Below, one piece after another: positions 27,118 to 36,427 of a stretch of 64,000 bases of DNA (positions within the stretch are counted from its first letter, which is position 1; each line of letters begins with the position of its first letter). The notes beneath the pieces are model-generated. The model saw only the letters and a list, made by a program, of their open reading frames with translations, did no database searches and was not told where the DNA came from. The position numbers and the translations under genes are program-made. This stretch comes from Chloroflexota bacterium (GTDB taxonomy: Bacteria; Chloroflexota; Anaerolineae; Aggregatilineales; J027): assembly GCA_016234595.1 (NCBI GenBank), contig JACRBG010000010.1, positions 55,097 to 119,096 of the forward strand, in the 5' to 3' direction.

Positions 27118-27807
27118 CTAGGCGGGCTGCCAGATTTCCAGCTTTTCCCCGATTTCGCCCAGCACTTGTTCGATACTTTTGTTGTCGGTACTGATGTAAA
27201 TGGCGTCTTTCGCTTGGCGCAGTGGCGACACTTCACGTTCGCTGTCCACTCGATCCCGCTGAACCATGGCGGCTTCAATTTCGGCTAAATTAGCAGATTG
27301 GCCCTGACTCACCCGTTCTTGAAATCGCCGTCGTGCCCGTTCTTGAATTGAGGCATCAATATAAAGTTTTACATCCGCGTGCGGCAAGACGACAGTGCCA
27401 ATATCCCGCCCGGCCATGATAATGTTGCCTTTTGCAGCGATACGACGTTGCTGCTCGACCAATGCGGCCCGTACGCTGCCAATGGCAGACAAAGCCGATA
27501 CGGAGGCTTCGACTTGGGGCGTGCGGATTTGGTTAGTCACATCCTCGCCTTCGACAAACACGGCGTAGGGGTGGGTTGGGTCATCATTTTGCGAAATAAT
27601 GTCAATGTGAGTGTTTTCGGTGAGGGTGGTGAGGGCGTCGGTGTTGGAAAAAGGGATGCCAGCACGGAGAGCAACTAGGGTCATCGTGCGATAAAAAATA
27701 CCCGTGTCAATGAACAAATACCCATAACGTTCAGCCAATTGGTGGGAAATAGTGCTCTTCCCGGAACCTGCCGGGCCGTCAACGGCGATAATGCTCGGTA
27801 GTGACAA
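27118..27807 (-). CDS. cmk: Cytidylate (CMP) kinase
   Basis: A 229-residue kinase. It begins MSLPSIIAVDGPAGSGKSTI with the P-loop GPAGSGKS, and continues with FIDTGIFYRTMTLVAL and GRDIGTVVLPHADVKLYIDA, all family hallmarks, plus the C-terminal R-x2-D pattern near REVSPLRQAKDAIYISTD. It phosphorylates CMP and dCMP to the diphosphates. The start is TTG at 27807, supported by GGGGGAG eight bases upstream. Its stop abuts the convergent comEC stop with no space between, so no independent terminator fits there. The upstream 200 bases contain no evident gene. Confidence 0.93.
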   Translation of the reverse strand: MSLPSIIAVDGPAGSGKSTISHQLAERYGYLFIDTGIFYRTMTLVALRAGIPFSNTDALTTLTENTHIDIISQNDDPTHPYAVFVEGEDVTNQIRTPQVEASVSALSAIGSVRAALVEQQRRIAAKGNIIMAGRDIGTVVLPHADVKLYIDASIQERARRRFQERVSQGQSANLAEIEAAMVQRDRVDSEREVSPLRQAKDAIYISTDNKSIEQVLGEIGEKLEIWQPA

Positions 27808-28011
27808 TTTGGGACTCCCCCTTTAGGCTTGTTTAGATTGTCAAAGTGCAAAAACCTTTAAAAATATAACCGAGAACACCCCCGCCACACAACCTAATTT
27901 TTTATTAAAACCCCGCTAGAAAAATGAAACATAGCCGACCCGTATCCCTGAGTCATCTCATACGTCTTAAATTGTAGAACGCTTGGCATCATCATTTTGG
28001 GGGCTGAAATT

Positions 28012-28584
28012 TTGGAGAATGAATTACAGCTTTTGCGTCGGGCACGTAAATTCGATGAACAGGCCTTAGCTGCTATTTTTGACACGTACTATCGCCCTTT
28101 ATATCGCTACCTCTATCACCAAACCGGGCATGTCCAGACGGCTGAGGATTTAACCGCCAAAGTGTTTCAGCGATTTTTAGAAGCACTGCACAACAGTCAG
28201 GGGCCAGACGATAATCTCAAGGCATGGTTATTTAAAGTTGCTCATCATTTAGCGATAGATGAATCGCGGCGCTTTGTTTATCGAAACGATGCGCCATTAG
28301 ATGAAAACTTTGCTGTCGGCGAAATAGGCATGGAGGAACATCTTCATGTTGCCAATGAAACCGAGCGGGTTCGACTTGCGCTCAACCATCTAACCCCCCA
28401 ACAAAAAGCCGTGATAACACTGCATTTTTTGGAAGGCCTCGATAACGCCGAAATTGCCCGTGTTTTGCATTCCACTATTGGCGCAGTAAAAGCCCTCCAA
28501 CATCGTGCCCTTGCCGCTTTACGCCGCCAACTGATCCCACAAGAACAAATCGAAGGAGAACCTAATGAACAACCAACCCTTTGA
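28012..28584 (+). CDS. ECF-type RNA polymerase sigma factor
   Basis: About 190 residues. Region 2 runs LAAIFDTYYRPLYRYLYHQT, then AEDLTAKVFQRFLEAL and AWLFKVAHHLAIDESRR. Region 4 runs LNHLTPQQKAVITLHFLEGL, then NAEIARVLHSTIGAVKALQHRAL. There is no region 1.1 or 3, as expected for ECF factors. The start chosen is TTG at 28012 because GGGGG lies eight bases before it. A TTG at 27997 is possible. Its last 20 bases overlap the start of a membrane protein with WD40 repeats, the position usually held by an anti-sigma factor. It should direct transcription in response to an extracytoplasmic signal. Confidence 0.9.
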   Translation: MENELQLLRRARKFDEQALAAIFDTYYRPLYRYLYHQTGHVQTAEDLTAKVFQRFLEALHNSQGPDDNLKAWLFKVAHHLAIDESRRFVYRNDAPLDENFAVGEIGMEEHLHVANETERVRLALNHLTPQQKAVITLHFLEGLDNAEIARVLHSTIGAVKALQHRALAALRRQLIPQEQIEGEPNEQPTL

Positions 28585-30805
28585 GGAGCAAATTACCCAC
28601 GCCTTGCACAATGTTCCTGAACCCAATCCTGCCCACGAACGTGCCGCCCGCACCGCATTTTTAGCGGAGGCTCGTCGCTTGCGGGAACATCCTTCCCCGG
28701 TTTGGCAGCGACCCCACAGCCGAACATGGATGATTGTGGCAGCGGCCCTACTCATTTTTTTGATAGGGGGTTTTGCCTTATCGGTGCAAAATTTGCGACA
28801 GTCTAATTCTGATGCAACTGTGCAAGCCGAAATCATTTCGCCCGACAACAACCCCAGCCTACACCAAGACATCACCCCGACTCCCTCTCAAGGACAAATC
28901 AGTGTGCCCATCACCGCCGAAAATGCTGCTCAGTTGGTCGAATTGCAACGCTTTGGGGCAGGCACGGTCAATGGTGCAGTCTGGTCACCCGATGGAAAAC
29001 AATTGGCACTATATGGGTCGTTGGGAATCTGGTTTTATGACACCAGTGATTTTGAGGCCACGCCACGTTTTGTTGAAACGAATAGCTACATCAATGATGC
29101 CGCCTATAGCCCCGATGGCGCTTCACTTGTCCTTGCCAATGCGGACGGCACAATTCATGTTGTGGATATCGTCACAGGACAAGTAACACTGAATATTGAA
29201 GCATATGAAAAAACGGCCACTCAAGTTCTTTTTACCCATGATGGCTCAGAAATTATCTCAGGAGGGAGCGATTGGGATGGTGCATCGGCTCGCTTTTGGT
29301 CAGCTACCATGGGACGAGAACGTCTTGCATTCGGCTATTCTTTTGATGAAACGACTACACGTTTAGCCTTAGCCCCAAGCAATTTGCGTATCGCTATAGC
29401 TGGCCTAACTTATTTGGATTCGTCAGATTACACTGATTCAAATATTGGCTATGGCGTAACTGTCTTGGATATAGTCAACGATACCGACTTGTATACGCTC
29501 GATGGCCCGACAAGCTCAATCACGGCTGTTGCCTATAGCCCTGATGGAAACTTATTGGCAGCATCCAGCCACGATGGTTTGTATTTGTGGGAAGGTCGAA
29601 ATCTCAAATTCCAATTGACGCGCGTTGCAACGCCAGTTGAAGATACAGCCTTTAGCCCAGATGGTCAGGTACTTGCTTCAGCTCAACTAGGTGGCCTTGT
29701 GCATCTATGGAATACAACAACAGGGGAAAACATAGGAACCTTATTTTCTCGACTTGAGAATCACAATTCTAGTTTCCTTCAAAAGGTTATTTTTAGCCCG
29801 GATGGTCAATCGTTGTTAGCGCTAGACAAGGTGCATGGGTTGGTCATGATTTGGGATTGGCAATCGGAGACGGTCAAGGCCACTTTAGATGACTTCAGTG
29901 GTGGTTTTAACGCCTTGAGCCTAGCAAGTGATGATTCGCGAATTGCCGTAGGCAGTGAAAATGGAAAGATTTATGCTTGGGACAGAACGGTTGAGTCACC
30001 CCAGACGCTTCAACAACAGTATGGACAGGATGGAGTTTTAACCAATGTGGCGTTTGTTCCCAATACACATTTAGTAGCCGCAACTGGCAGTCGTATCAAT
30101 AACTCACAGCCCGTATTAGCTCCGGTCACGCTTTGGGATGCTGATAATGGTTTACAAGAACTAGCTCCGCCTGCCTTTGAAAGAACTGATATTTCTTGGA
30201 TCTGGGATCTGGATTTTAATACAGATGGTAGCCAAGCGGTGTTTATGGATACCGGGTCATCTAACTTCGTTTTGACGCTTTGGGATGTGCAATCATGGCA
30301 AAAAATCAATCGTTTAGAAGCGTATCAGCCTAACGCACTTGTGTTGGATGCTCAAGTAGCCTTCAGCCCAGCCAATAATCTGGTGGCTTTCACTAATTAT
30401 GAACGATCCGTCCGCCTGTGGGATTTAGAATCGACCACTGAGCGTCAACTTTTGCCTTCACTTCCCGATATTATTGCTGGCATTGCATTTAGTCCGGATG
30501 GCAAGTTCCTCGTGGCATTGGATGGTGAGGGAACAGTCCAAGTATGGGATACTGTCACATGGCAGGAAAGCATGTATATCGCCAAAACAGGTGGCTCTTG
30601 TGCCATAACCTTTAGTGCGAACAGCAAGTTAATCGCTGTTGCAGGGGATGATAGGATTTATTTGTGGGATATTCAAAACCAGACTCTTATCACACAACTC
30701 ACCGGACATACCTCTGACATCACGCAAATCCAATTTAGTCATGATGGCACTGTGCTCGTGACTGCAAGTTACGATGGCACCGTACGGGTATGGGGCTTGC
30801 AATAG
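28565..30805 (+). CDS. Membrane-anchored WD40 protein, putative anti-sigma factor
   Basis: A 746-residue protein. Residues 1-52 are a short cytoplasmic part, 54-75 a single transmembrane helix, and 130-746 a long series of WD40 repeats, many with the motifs YSPDG, FSPDG and a following LWD or VWD. About fourteen blades fit the length, so two seven-bladed propellers are likely. With the N-terminus inside, the propellers face outward. The gene overlaps the ECF sigma gene by 20 bases, which suggests coupled translation and an anti-sigma or sensor role. The N-terminal part lacks a clear zinc anti-sigma motif, so sigma binding is inferred only from context. Confidence 0.85.
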   Translation: MNNQPFEEQITHALHNVPEPNPAHERAARTAFLAEARRLREHPSPVWQRPHSRTWMIVAAALLIFLIGGFALSVQNLRQSNSDATVQAEIISPDNNPSLHQDITPTPSQGQISVPITAENAAQLVELQRFGAGTVNGAVWSPDGKQLALYGSLGIWFYDTSDFEATPRFVETNSYINDAAYSPDGASLVLANADGTIHVVDIVTGQVTLNIEAYEKTATQVLFTHDGSEIISGGSDWDGASARFWSATMGRERLAFGYSFDETTTRLALAPSNLRIAIAGLTYLDSSDYTDSNIGYGVTVLDIVNDTDLYTLDGPTSSITAVAYSPDGNLLAASSHDGLYLWEGRNLKFQLTRVATPVEDTAFSPDGQVLASAQLGGLVHLWNTTTGENIGTLFSRLENHNSSFLQKVIFSPDGQSLLALDKVHGLVMIWDWQSETVKATLDDFSGGFNALSLASDDSRIAVGSENGKIYAWDRTVESPQTLQQQYGQDGVLTNVAFVPNTHLVAATGSRINNSQPVLAPVTLWDADNGLQELAPPAFERTDISWIWDLDFNTDGSQAVFMDTGSSNFVLTLWDVQSWQKINRLEAYQPNALVLDAQVAFSPANNLVAFTNYERSVRLWDLESTTERQLLPSLPDIIAGIAFSPDGKFLVALDGEGTVQVWDTVTWQESMYIAKTGGSCAITFSANSKLIAVAGDDRIYLWDIQNQTLITQLTGHTSDITQIQFSHDGTVLVTASYDGTVRVWGLQ

Positions 30806-30814
30806 ACACGAACA

Positions 30815-30837
30815 GGGGAGGTTGTAGTGACCTCCCC
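30815..30837. terminator. Stem-loop between convergent genes
   Basis: GGGGAGGT (30815-30822) pairs perfectly with ACCTCCCC (30830-30837) around a 7-base loop, between the WD40 gene and the convergent small membrane protein. A short T run (ACGTATTTT) follows on the plus strand. Confidence 0.6.
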
Positions 30838-30874
30838 ACGTATTTTCTGATGGTATCGAAATATCCGACTCGAA

Positions 30875-31201
30875 TTAGGCCTTTTGCCCATCCGATGCAG
30901 GAGTCTCGTTGCTGGTGGCGGCGTCACTTTTGACCTTGACCGCTTTGTCCCCAGTGCTGGCTATCTGCTCATCCTCGTCTTCCCAACTGACAATCCAAAT
31001 GCACAAGCCGGAAACGACAATCGAGGCAATGATGAGTGCAATCCAATTGGTGGTCGTCAGCCCCACATCACGGGCTTCGTAAATCAAAATGGCGATGATG
31101 CCAACCGATAATACGACCCATGCCGAAATGCGCGGATAACGATCAATAATCGCAATCACGCTGCTTAGGCCGGGGATTTGTTTCAAGCGTTCCACAAGCA
31201 C
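30875..31201 (-). CDS. Small two-helix membrane protein, function unknown
   Basis: A 108-residue protein with a GTG start at 31201 preceded by AAAAGGTG. Two hydrophobic helices are seen (about residues 26-42 and 52-72). A hydrophilic tail of about 35 residues rich in Asp, Glu, Ser, Thr and Ala follows. No family is recognised. It lies downstream of coaE on the same strand with a 67-base gap and is convergent with the WD40 gene. The GTG two codons later is an alternative start. Confidence 0.6.
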   Translation of the reverse strand: MLVERLKQIPGLSSVIAIIDRYPRISAWVVLSVGIIAILIYEARDVGLTTTNWIALIIASIVVSGLCIWIVSWEDEDEQIASTGDKAVKVKSDAATSNETPASDGQKA

Positions 31202-31268
31202 TTACACCTTTTCTTCTGTTCAACATTTCTTCAAGATACGGTCTGCGAAATTATGCCACATATGGGCA

Positions 31269-32429
31269 TCAAATGGGTGTCAACACGCGCTCTTCACGCA
31301 GTTTCTTGGACAAAATGATCGTTCCCTGTGGTTGCGAACTGCGAACCGCCTCTCGCCATGCTGGGAACTTAATTTCTTCAATCTTAATAACCTGATAGCC
31401 CAGTTTTTCCTTAAGCAATTTAATCACTTCTACGGCATCAGCTTCGCGTAAGTAGACAAAGGCCACCTCGCTTTGCAGCAATTTAGAGGCCTCTTCCATT
31501 TCCTCGATTAGCGGCCCAAGCACCGGCGCAATTGGGACGCCTGCTGGTAGGATAATTTCGCGTGATTGGGTAATCAGATTTTCAACCACAAAACTAATCG
31601 CGCCAATAATATTGCCCTTGGTTTCAGCTACCAAATAGGACGTCTCGCTGAAACTTAGCATGATATCGGCGTCGGTCAGGCGGGTGTTCTTAGTCTTGTT
31701 GATAAAGGCCGCAATTCTACTCATGTCATCGCGCTTGGGCCGACGGATGAAGACTTCGCCGATTTCTTGATCGGTGACGGTTCGTACCGTGTCCGTTGAC
31801 AATTTGGGTGAAATGGGGGCGGCTGCATTACTGCCAATCTTAGCCCATGCTGCTTGCACCTGTGCCCATGTCTCGTTCGGTGTTCCAGAATTCTTAATCA
31901 CCACCGCTGCCGCCCGAAGTTTATCGGCTTGTGGGTTTTGGACGGTAATCCGTTTACGGGCTTCGGCTTCGGATAGTCCGCGCGTTTTCATCATACGCTG
32001 TAACTGAACTTCGAGCGGGGCATCCACAACCCAAATCGCATCAACCCCGCTACCCAATTGACCTTCTAATAATTTGATGGCTTCCACCACAATCACTTTT
32101 TGCGGGGCGCGGCTGATTAGGGTATCAATCGCGCGCCCAATAACAGGGTGGGTGATGGCCTCAAGTTGTTTTAAAGCCTCTGGATGTGAAAATGCCACTG
32201 CCCCCAGACGGCCTCGGTCAATTCGACCATCGGGAGACACAATCCACTTCCCAAAACTTTCGATCACCGGGCGATAGGCAGGTGCATTGGGAGCCATCAC
32301 CTGATGCGCGAGGCCATCCGCATCAATTGTGTAAGCGCCGAGATGCTGAAGCATATTGCGCACCAGACTTTTGCCAGTGGCAATATTGCCCGTGATGCCG
32401 ATTACGTATTTATCTTTCCAACGGCCCAC
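31269..32429 (-). CDS. coaE: Dephospho-CoA kinase fused to an acetyltransferase-like domain
   Basis: A 386-residue protein, almost twice the usual 200. Residues 1-195 are CoaE: VIGITGNIATGKSLV (P-loop), YTIDADGLAHQV, HPVIGRAIDTLI and the lid segment RMMKTRGLSEAEARKRI. It makes the last step of coenzyme A synthesis. Residues about 215-386 begin EVFIRRPKRDDMSRIAAFIN and resemble a GNAT-type fold (YLVAETKGNIIGAISFVVE; VYLREADAVEVIKLLKEKLG), though the acetyl-CoA loop is not clear. The start is GTG at 32429 with GGAGGGG just upstream. A fusion of a CoA maker with a CoA-user-like domain is unusual. The reading frame is uninterrupted, so it is not a sequencing artefact at a frameshift. Confidence 0.85.
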   Translation of the reverse strand: MGRWKDKYVIGITGNIATGKSLVRNMLQHLGAYTIDADGLAHQVMAPNAPAYRPVIESFGKWIVSPDGRIDRGRLGAVAFSHPEALKQLEAITHPVIGRAIDTLISRAPQKVIVVEAIKLLEGQLGSGVDAIWVVDAPLEVQLQRMMKTRGLSEAEARKRITVQNPQADKLRAAAVVIKNSGTPNETWAQVQAAWAKIGSNAAAPISPKLSTDTVRTVTDQEIGEVFIRRPKRDDMSRIAAFINKTKNTRLTDADIMLSFSETSYLVAETKGNIIGAISFVVENLITQSREIILPAGVPIAPVLGPLIEEMEEASKLLQSEVAFVYLREADAVEVIKLLKEKLGYQVIKIEEIKFPAWREAVRSSQPQGTIILSKKLREERVLTPI

Positions 32430-32702
32430 AATACCCCTCCAATTTGCTGCGTATAATGATGCAGGGCGGGCGATAATAGCTTATAACCGTGTGATTTTAG
32501 CTTGCCCTGCGCTGGTAAGCAAGATGCCCATCCAAATCCCGTAAGGATGTCACTGATTATAGCTAGAATGGGTTTAAGTATGAAACTAACCATATTTTAA
32601 CCAGTTTGTCGCTAGTGCATCATTTTTGAATTGATTTATAATGAATCATAATGGGTTTAGCTTATAGGCGTCAACGGACTTTTTATTTTTGGAGATTATT
32701 TT

Positions 32703-35700
32703 ATGACATTGCTTGGTAATCGCTACCAACTGCATGAGAAATTAGGCGAAGGGGGGATGGGAGCCGTTTATCGTGCGACCGATCGCCTCACTGGACAATC
32801 CGTTGCGCTCAAACGAGTGTTGATTCCTACATCCACAAGCGCGGCTGGCTCGTCGCCAGATACCAATTCATCGCGCCTGCGTTTGTCATTGGCTCGCGAA
32901 TTTCAGACGCTTGCCTCGTTACGTCATCCCAATGTGATTGGCGTCGAGGACTATGGCTTTGATACCGCCCAACAGCCTTACTTCACGATGACCCTGTTGG
33001 AAAAGCCCCAGACCATTCTCGAAGCCGGGGCAAAAGCCACCCTAGACCAAAAAATAGACCTGCTCATTCAATTATTACAAGCATTAGCCTATCTGCATCG
33101 GCGTGGCATCCTGCACCGTGATTTAAAGCCTGCTAACGTCTTGGTTGAGGATGGAAAAACAGTCCGTGTCCTCGACTTTGGCCTTGCAACTGCTCAAGAA
33201 CAACAAACCGGTGAAGCGGTCGAAGGTACTGTGACCTATATGGCTCCCGAAGTCATCAGCCGCACAGGGGCCAGCAAACCCGCCGATTTGTATGCAGTCG
33301 GGGTCATGGCCTATGAACTATTCACTGGACGTTATCCCTTTGATACTACCAATATCAACAAACTCATCCGCAGTGTTTTTTATACTGAACCCGATTTAAA
33401 AACCATTACAAGCCTGACTGCCGAACAACTGGCAAATATCAAAACTCGGCCTGTCAAGCCCGATGTGGCTATCTCTGAGCAGGTTCAAATTCAATGGGTG
33501 GCCCATCAAGCCAATGATATGCCCTCGCAAGACCTTGCGGCGATTGTGGGCAAATTAATGGCAAAAGACCCCAAGGCCCGCTACCAAAGTGCCCAAGATG
33601 TCATTAACGAGCTGTATCAGGTCATTGGGCAGCCCGTTTATGAGGAAAGTCAGGCCGTACGTGAGAGTTTCTTGCAAGCGGCCAGTTTTGTCGGGCGCGA
33701 TGAAGAACTGGGTATGTTATCCGCCGCCCTTTTAAATGCCATTGAGGGGCATGGAAGTGCATGGTTGGTCGGTGGTGAAAGTGGGGTCGGCAAATCCCGT
33801 CTATTGGATGAACTTCGCACCCAATCTTTAGTGGATGGTGCGATGGTGATACGCGGTCAAACGGTTGCTGAAGGTGGTCTGCCCTATCAACTTTGGCGCG
33901 ACCCCATTCGGCGTTTAGTTCTTTCCACTGACCTGAGTGATATTGAAGCAGGTATTCTAAAAGAAATTCTGCCTGATATTGGAAGTCTAATAGGGCGTGA
34001 AATTCCCGATGCCCCTGTCCTAGAAGGTAAGGCCCGTCAACAGCGTCTCAATCTTGCCATTATTGATTTGTTCCGTAAACAAAAGCAGCCAACCCTGCTT
34101 CTGCTAGAAGATTTGCATTGGGCTGGCGTTAGCCTTCAACCTTTGAAATTACTAGCTGAAAGCGCCAAACAATTGCCACTCTTGGTAGTAGGGAGTTATC
34201 GGCATGATGAAATGCCTGAACTTCCCGGTGAGCTTCCCGGTGTTGATCTTATCAATCTGAACCGCCTGTCTGAGACCAGTATCGCTGATTTGAGTGTTTC
34301 GATGTTAGGTGAGGCGGGTAACCAGCCCGAGGTCTTGGCCTTTTTGCAGCGCGAGACTGAGGGTAACGTCTTCTTCATGATTGAAACGGTACGTGCCCTA
34401 GCTGAAGAAGCAGGCCACTTGCAAGCTGTCGGCGGTATGCAACTTCCCGAACAAATTTTTGCTGGCGGTATCCAGCAAATTATCCAACGGCGCTTGGGAC
34501 GTGTACCTGAGATATTCCATGCTTTGCTCAAATTGGCCGCTGTCATTGGTCGCCGCCTAGATTTTGACCTCTTGGCCCAATTGGATGACAAAACGGACCT
34601 AGAGGCATGGCTCAATATTTGTGCCAACGTTGCAGTTTTTGACCGCCAAGATGAGCAATGGCGTTTTGCCCATGACAAACTGCGTGAAGCGCTTTTGAAA
34701 GACCTCAACACTAACGAAGAAGTCACCCTCCATCGTCAGGTTGCCGAAGCCATTGAGACCACCTATCCCAATGATAAAGGGCAGGCCGTCAATTTGATGG
34801 AACATTGGCATCACGCTGGGGAAATTTCCAAAGAAGCCAACTATGCCCAAATCGCGGGCGAACAAGCGCTCTCGATTAGCAATTCACGCGGCGCGATTGA
34901 TCTATATAACCGTGCCCTTAAGCTCATTTCAGAGGATAAAAATGCGGTTCGTGCTGTAATCTTGGTTGATCTCGCCAAGTCGCATGAAAACCTCAGTGAC
35001 TATACCACGGCCACCAAGTATTTAAATGATGGCTTGGCGTTGGCCCGTAGCGCGAGTGACCAACTGATGATGGTCAAAGCCCTTAATGCTTTGGGCTTGG
35101 TAACCGAAATGCAAGGGGCCTATGATGATGCCCTCAAACTAAATGAACAAGCCCTCGACATCGCCCGGACAATTGCAGATCGTGCTGGCACAGCCTCGGC
35201 CCTCAAGAATTTGGGTAATATCGCCCGTCTACGCGGGGATTATGACAATGCGAAAAAGTATTATGAAGAGAGCCTCGCCATCCGCACTGAATTGAACGAT
35301 AAGCAGGGCATGGCTGTTTGTCTAAATAATCTTGGCCTCACCTATTATTTTCAAGGCAATATGGAAGAGGCCAAGCGCTGCCTGACCGAAGCCCTTGACA
35401 TCCACAAACAAATCGGGGCACGTTTTGAAACCGCCGCTGGTTTAGGGAATTTGGGCGTTATTACCGCTCAATGGGGCGACACCGCCGCTGCTAAACAATA
35501 TTTTGAAGAAAGTATGGTCACTCGCCGTGAAATTGGTGACCGTGCTGGGCAAGCCTCCATGCTCACCAATCTAGGGATGTTAGCCAAAGATGCCAAAGAT
35601 TTTGATGAAGCCCATCGCTATTTCAAAGAAGGGCTGACGATCCGCCGTGAAATTGGCGACCGCGCTGGTATTGCCAATTCGCTCATTAATCTAGGAGTGG

Positions 35701-36041
35701 TGGCAAAAGGGCATAAACTTATTTTCCAAGCGGAAAAATACCTGCATGATGCCCTCAAGGAAGCCAAAGCCCTTGAAGCTATTCCATTGATGTTAGAGAC
35801 AATGGTCGAGTTAGCGGGTCTTCAGGTTGAAAATGGTCAATATGCTCAGGCCGCCGAATGGTTGGGTATGGTGGTGAATCATCCTGCTCTAGACACTGGG
35901 GTAAAAATGGCTGCCGAGCCAATTTTGACTGATCTCGGCCAGAAATTTCCAACCGATCAACTAAACCCCGCCTTAGAACGTGGCAAGCAATTACGGCTCG
36001 ATTTTGTGGTAGACGAGCTATTAAGGCTTAAACAAGCGTGA
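32703..36041 (+). CDS. Ser/Thr protein kinase - AAA ATPase - TPR signalling protein
   Basis: A 1112-residue protein in three parts. Residues 8-310 are a Hanks-type kinase with glycine loop GEGGMG (15-20), Lys37, HRD (138-140), DFG (158-160) and APE (181-183), so it should be active. An insertion of about 50 residues lies before the last kinase helices. Residues 328-700 are an AAA_16/STAND-like ATPase beginning FVGRDEEL, with Walker A GESGVGKS (358-365) and LLLLEDLHWAG. Residues about 740-1080 are TPR repeats, clear in LGNIARLRGDYDNAKKYYEE and LNNLGLTYYFQGNMEEAKRC. No membrane segment or DNA-binding domain is seen, so it is a cytosolic kinase with a sensor platform. An ATG is preceded by GGAG (32691-32694). 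Confidence 0.9.
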   Translation: MTLLGNRYQLHEKLGEGGMGAVYRATDRLTGQSVALKRVLIPTSTSAAGSSPDTNSSRLRLSLAREFQTLASLRHPNVIGVEDYGFDTAQQPYFTMTLLEKPQTILEAGAKATLDQKIDLLIQLLQALAYLHRRGILHRDLKPANVLVEDGKTVRVLDFGLATAQEQQTGEAVEGTVTYMAPEVISRTGASKPADLYAVGVMAYELFTGRYPFDTTNINKLIRSVFYTEPDLKTITSLTAEQLANIKTRPVKPDVAISEQVQIQWVAHQANDMPSQDLAAIVGKLMAKDPKARYQSAQDVINELYQVIGQPVYEESQAVRESFLQAASFVGRDEELGMLSAALLNAIEGHGSAWLVGGESGVGKSRLLDELRTQSLVDGAMVIRGQTVAEGGLPYQLWRDPIRRLVLSTDLSDIEAGILKEILPDIGSLIGREIPDAPVLEGKARQQRLNLAIIDLFRKQKQPTLLLLEDLHWAGVSLQPLKLLAESAKQLPLLVVGSYRHDEMPELPGELPGVDLINLNRLSETSIADLSVSMLGEAGNQPEVLAFLQRETEGNVFFMIETVRALAEEAGHLQAVGGMQLPEQIFAGGIQQIIQRRLGRVPEIFHALLKLAAVIGRRLDFDLLAQLDDKTDLEAWLNICANVAVFDRQDEQWRFAHDKLREALLKDLNTNEEVTLHRQVAEAIETTYPNDKGQAVNLMEHWHHAGEISKEANYAQIAGEQALSISNSRGAIDLYNRALKLISEDKNAVRAVILVDLAKSHENLSDYTTATKYLNDGLALARSASDQLMMVKALNALGLVTEMQGAYDDALKLNEQALDIARTIADRAGTASALKNLGNIARLRGDYDNAKKYYEESLAIRTELNDKQGMAVCLNNLGLTYYFQGNMEEAKRCLTEALDIHKQIGARFETAAGLGNLGVITAQWGDTAAAKQYFEESMVTRREIGDRAGQASMLTNLGMLAKDAKDFDEAHRYFKEGLTIRREIGDRAGIANSLINLGVVAKGHKLIFQAEKYLHDALKEAKALEAIPLMLETMVELAGLQVENGQYAQAAEWLGMVVNHPALDTGVKMAAEPILTDLGQKFPTDQLNPALERGKQLRLDFVVDELLRLKQA

Positions 36042-36427
36042 AGCCTGTAAAAAATCTTCGTTAAATTGTATGAGTTTTGTCAATGAGAGGTTTACACCTT
36101 GTAAACGGTGAAAGCCTCTCCTTAATAAAAGCCTCCAGATGCAACTTTTCTGCTATTTCCCGCTTTGCAGCCCTCTAAAATAACCAAATCTCTCTTTAAT
36201 TCACTCTTACTATGCAGTATTGAGGCTATTGGGGATTGTCAAGAGACTGTAAAGTTTCGTCAAAGACAGTACTCGATTAATAATTAAGGGGAGAAAAGTT
36301 GAGCCTTTATTCTATTGTATAATGTTACTAGGTTTTATAGAACACTTTCATTTCTGCCAAAGCGATGCAATTTCATCCCATAGTCCGGTTAGGCATTATA
36401 GGAAATATGGGGAAGGGAGCTTAGGGA
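36042..36427. other. 386-base gap with a hairpin and a TATAAT box
   Basis: An imperfect hairpin at 36085-36120 (GAGAGG and CCTCTC at the base, ACC and GGT near the tip) follows the kinase gene but lacks a T run, so terminator function is uncertain. TATAAT at 36318-36323 could be the -10 box for the subtilase gene, but no good -35 box is 17 bases before it. No gene is seen. The sequence is A/T-rich overall. Confidence 0.4.

Noticed and set aside
34196..34726. 176-codon minus-strand frame inside the kinase gene
   Set aside because: Antisense to the ATPase part of a clear protein. Basic, Ser/Arg-rich composition is typical of a shadow.
36299..36323. TTGAGC and TATAAT as a promoter pair
   Set aside because: The spacing is only 13 bases, too short for a sigma-70 promoter. 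Only the TATAAT box is noted.
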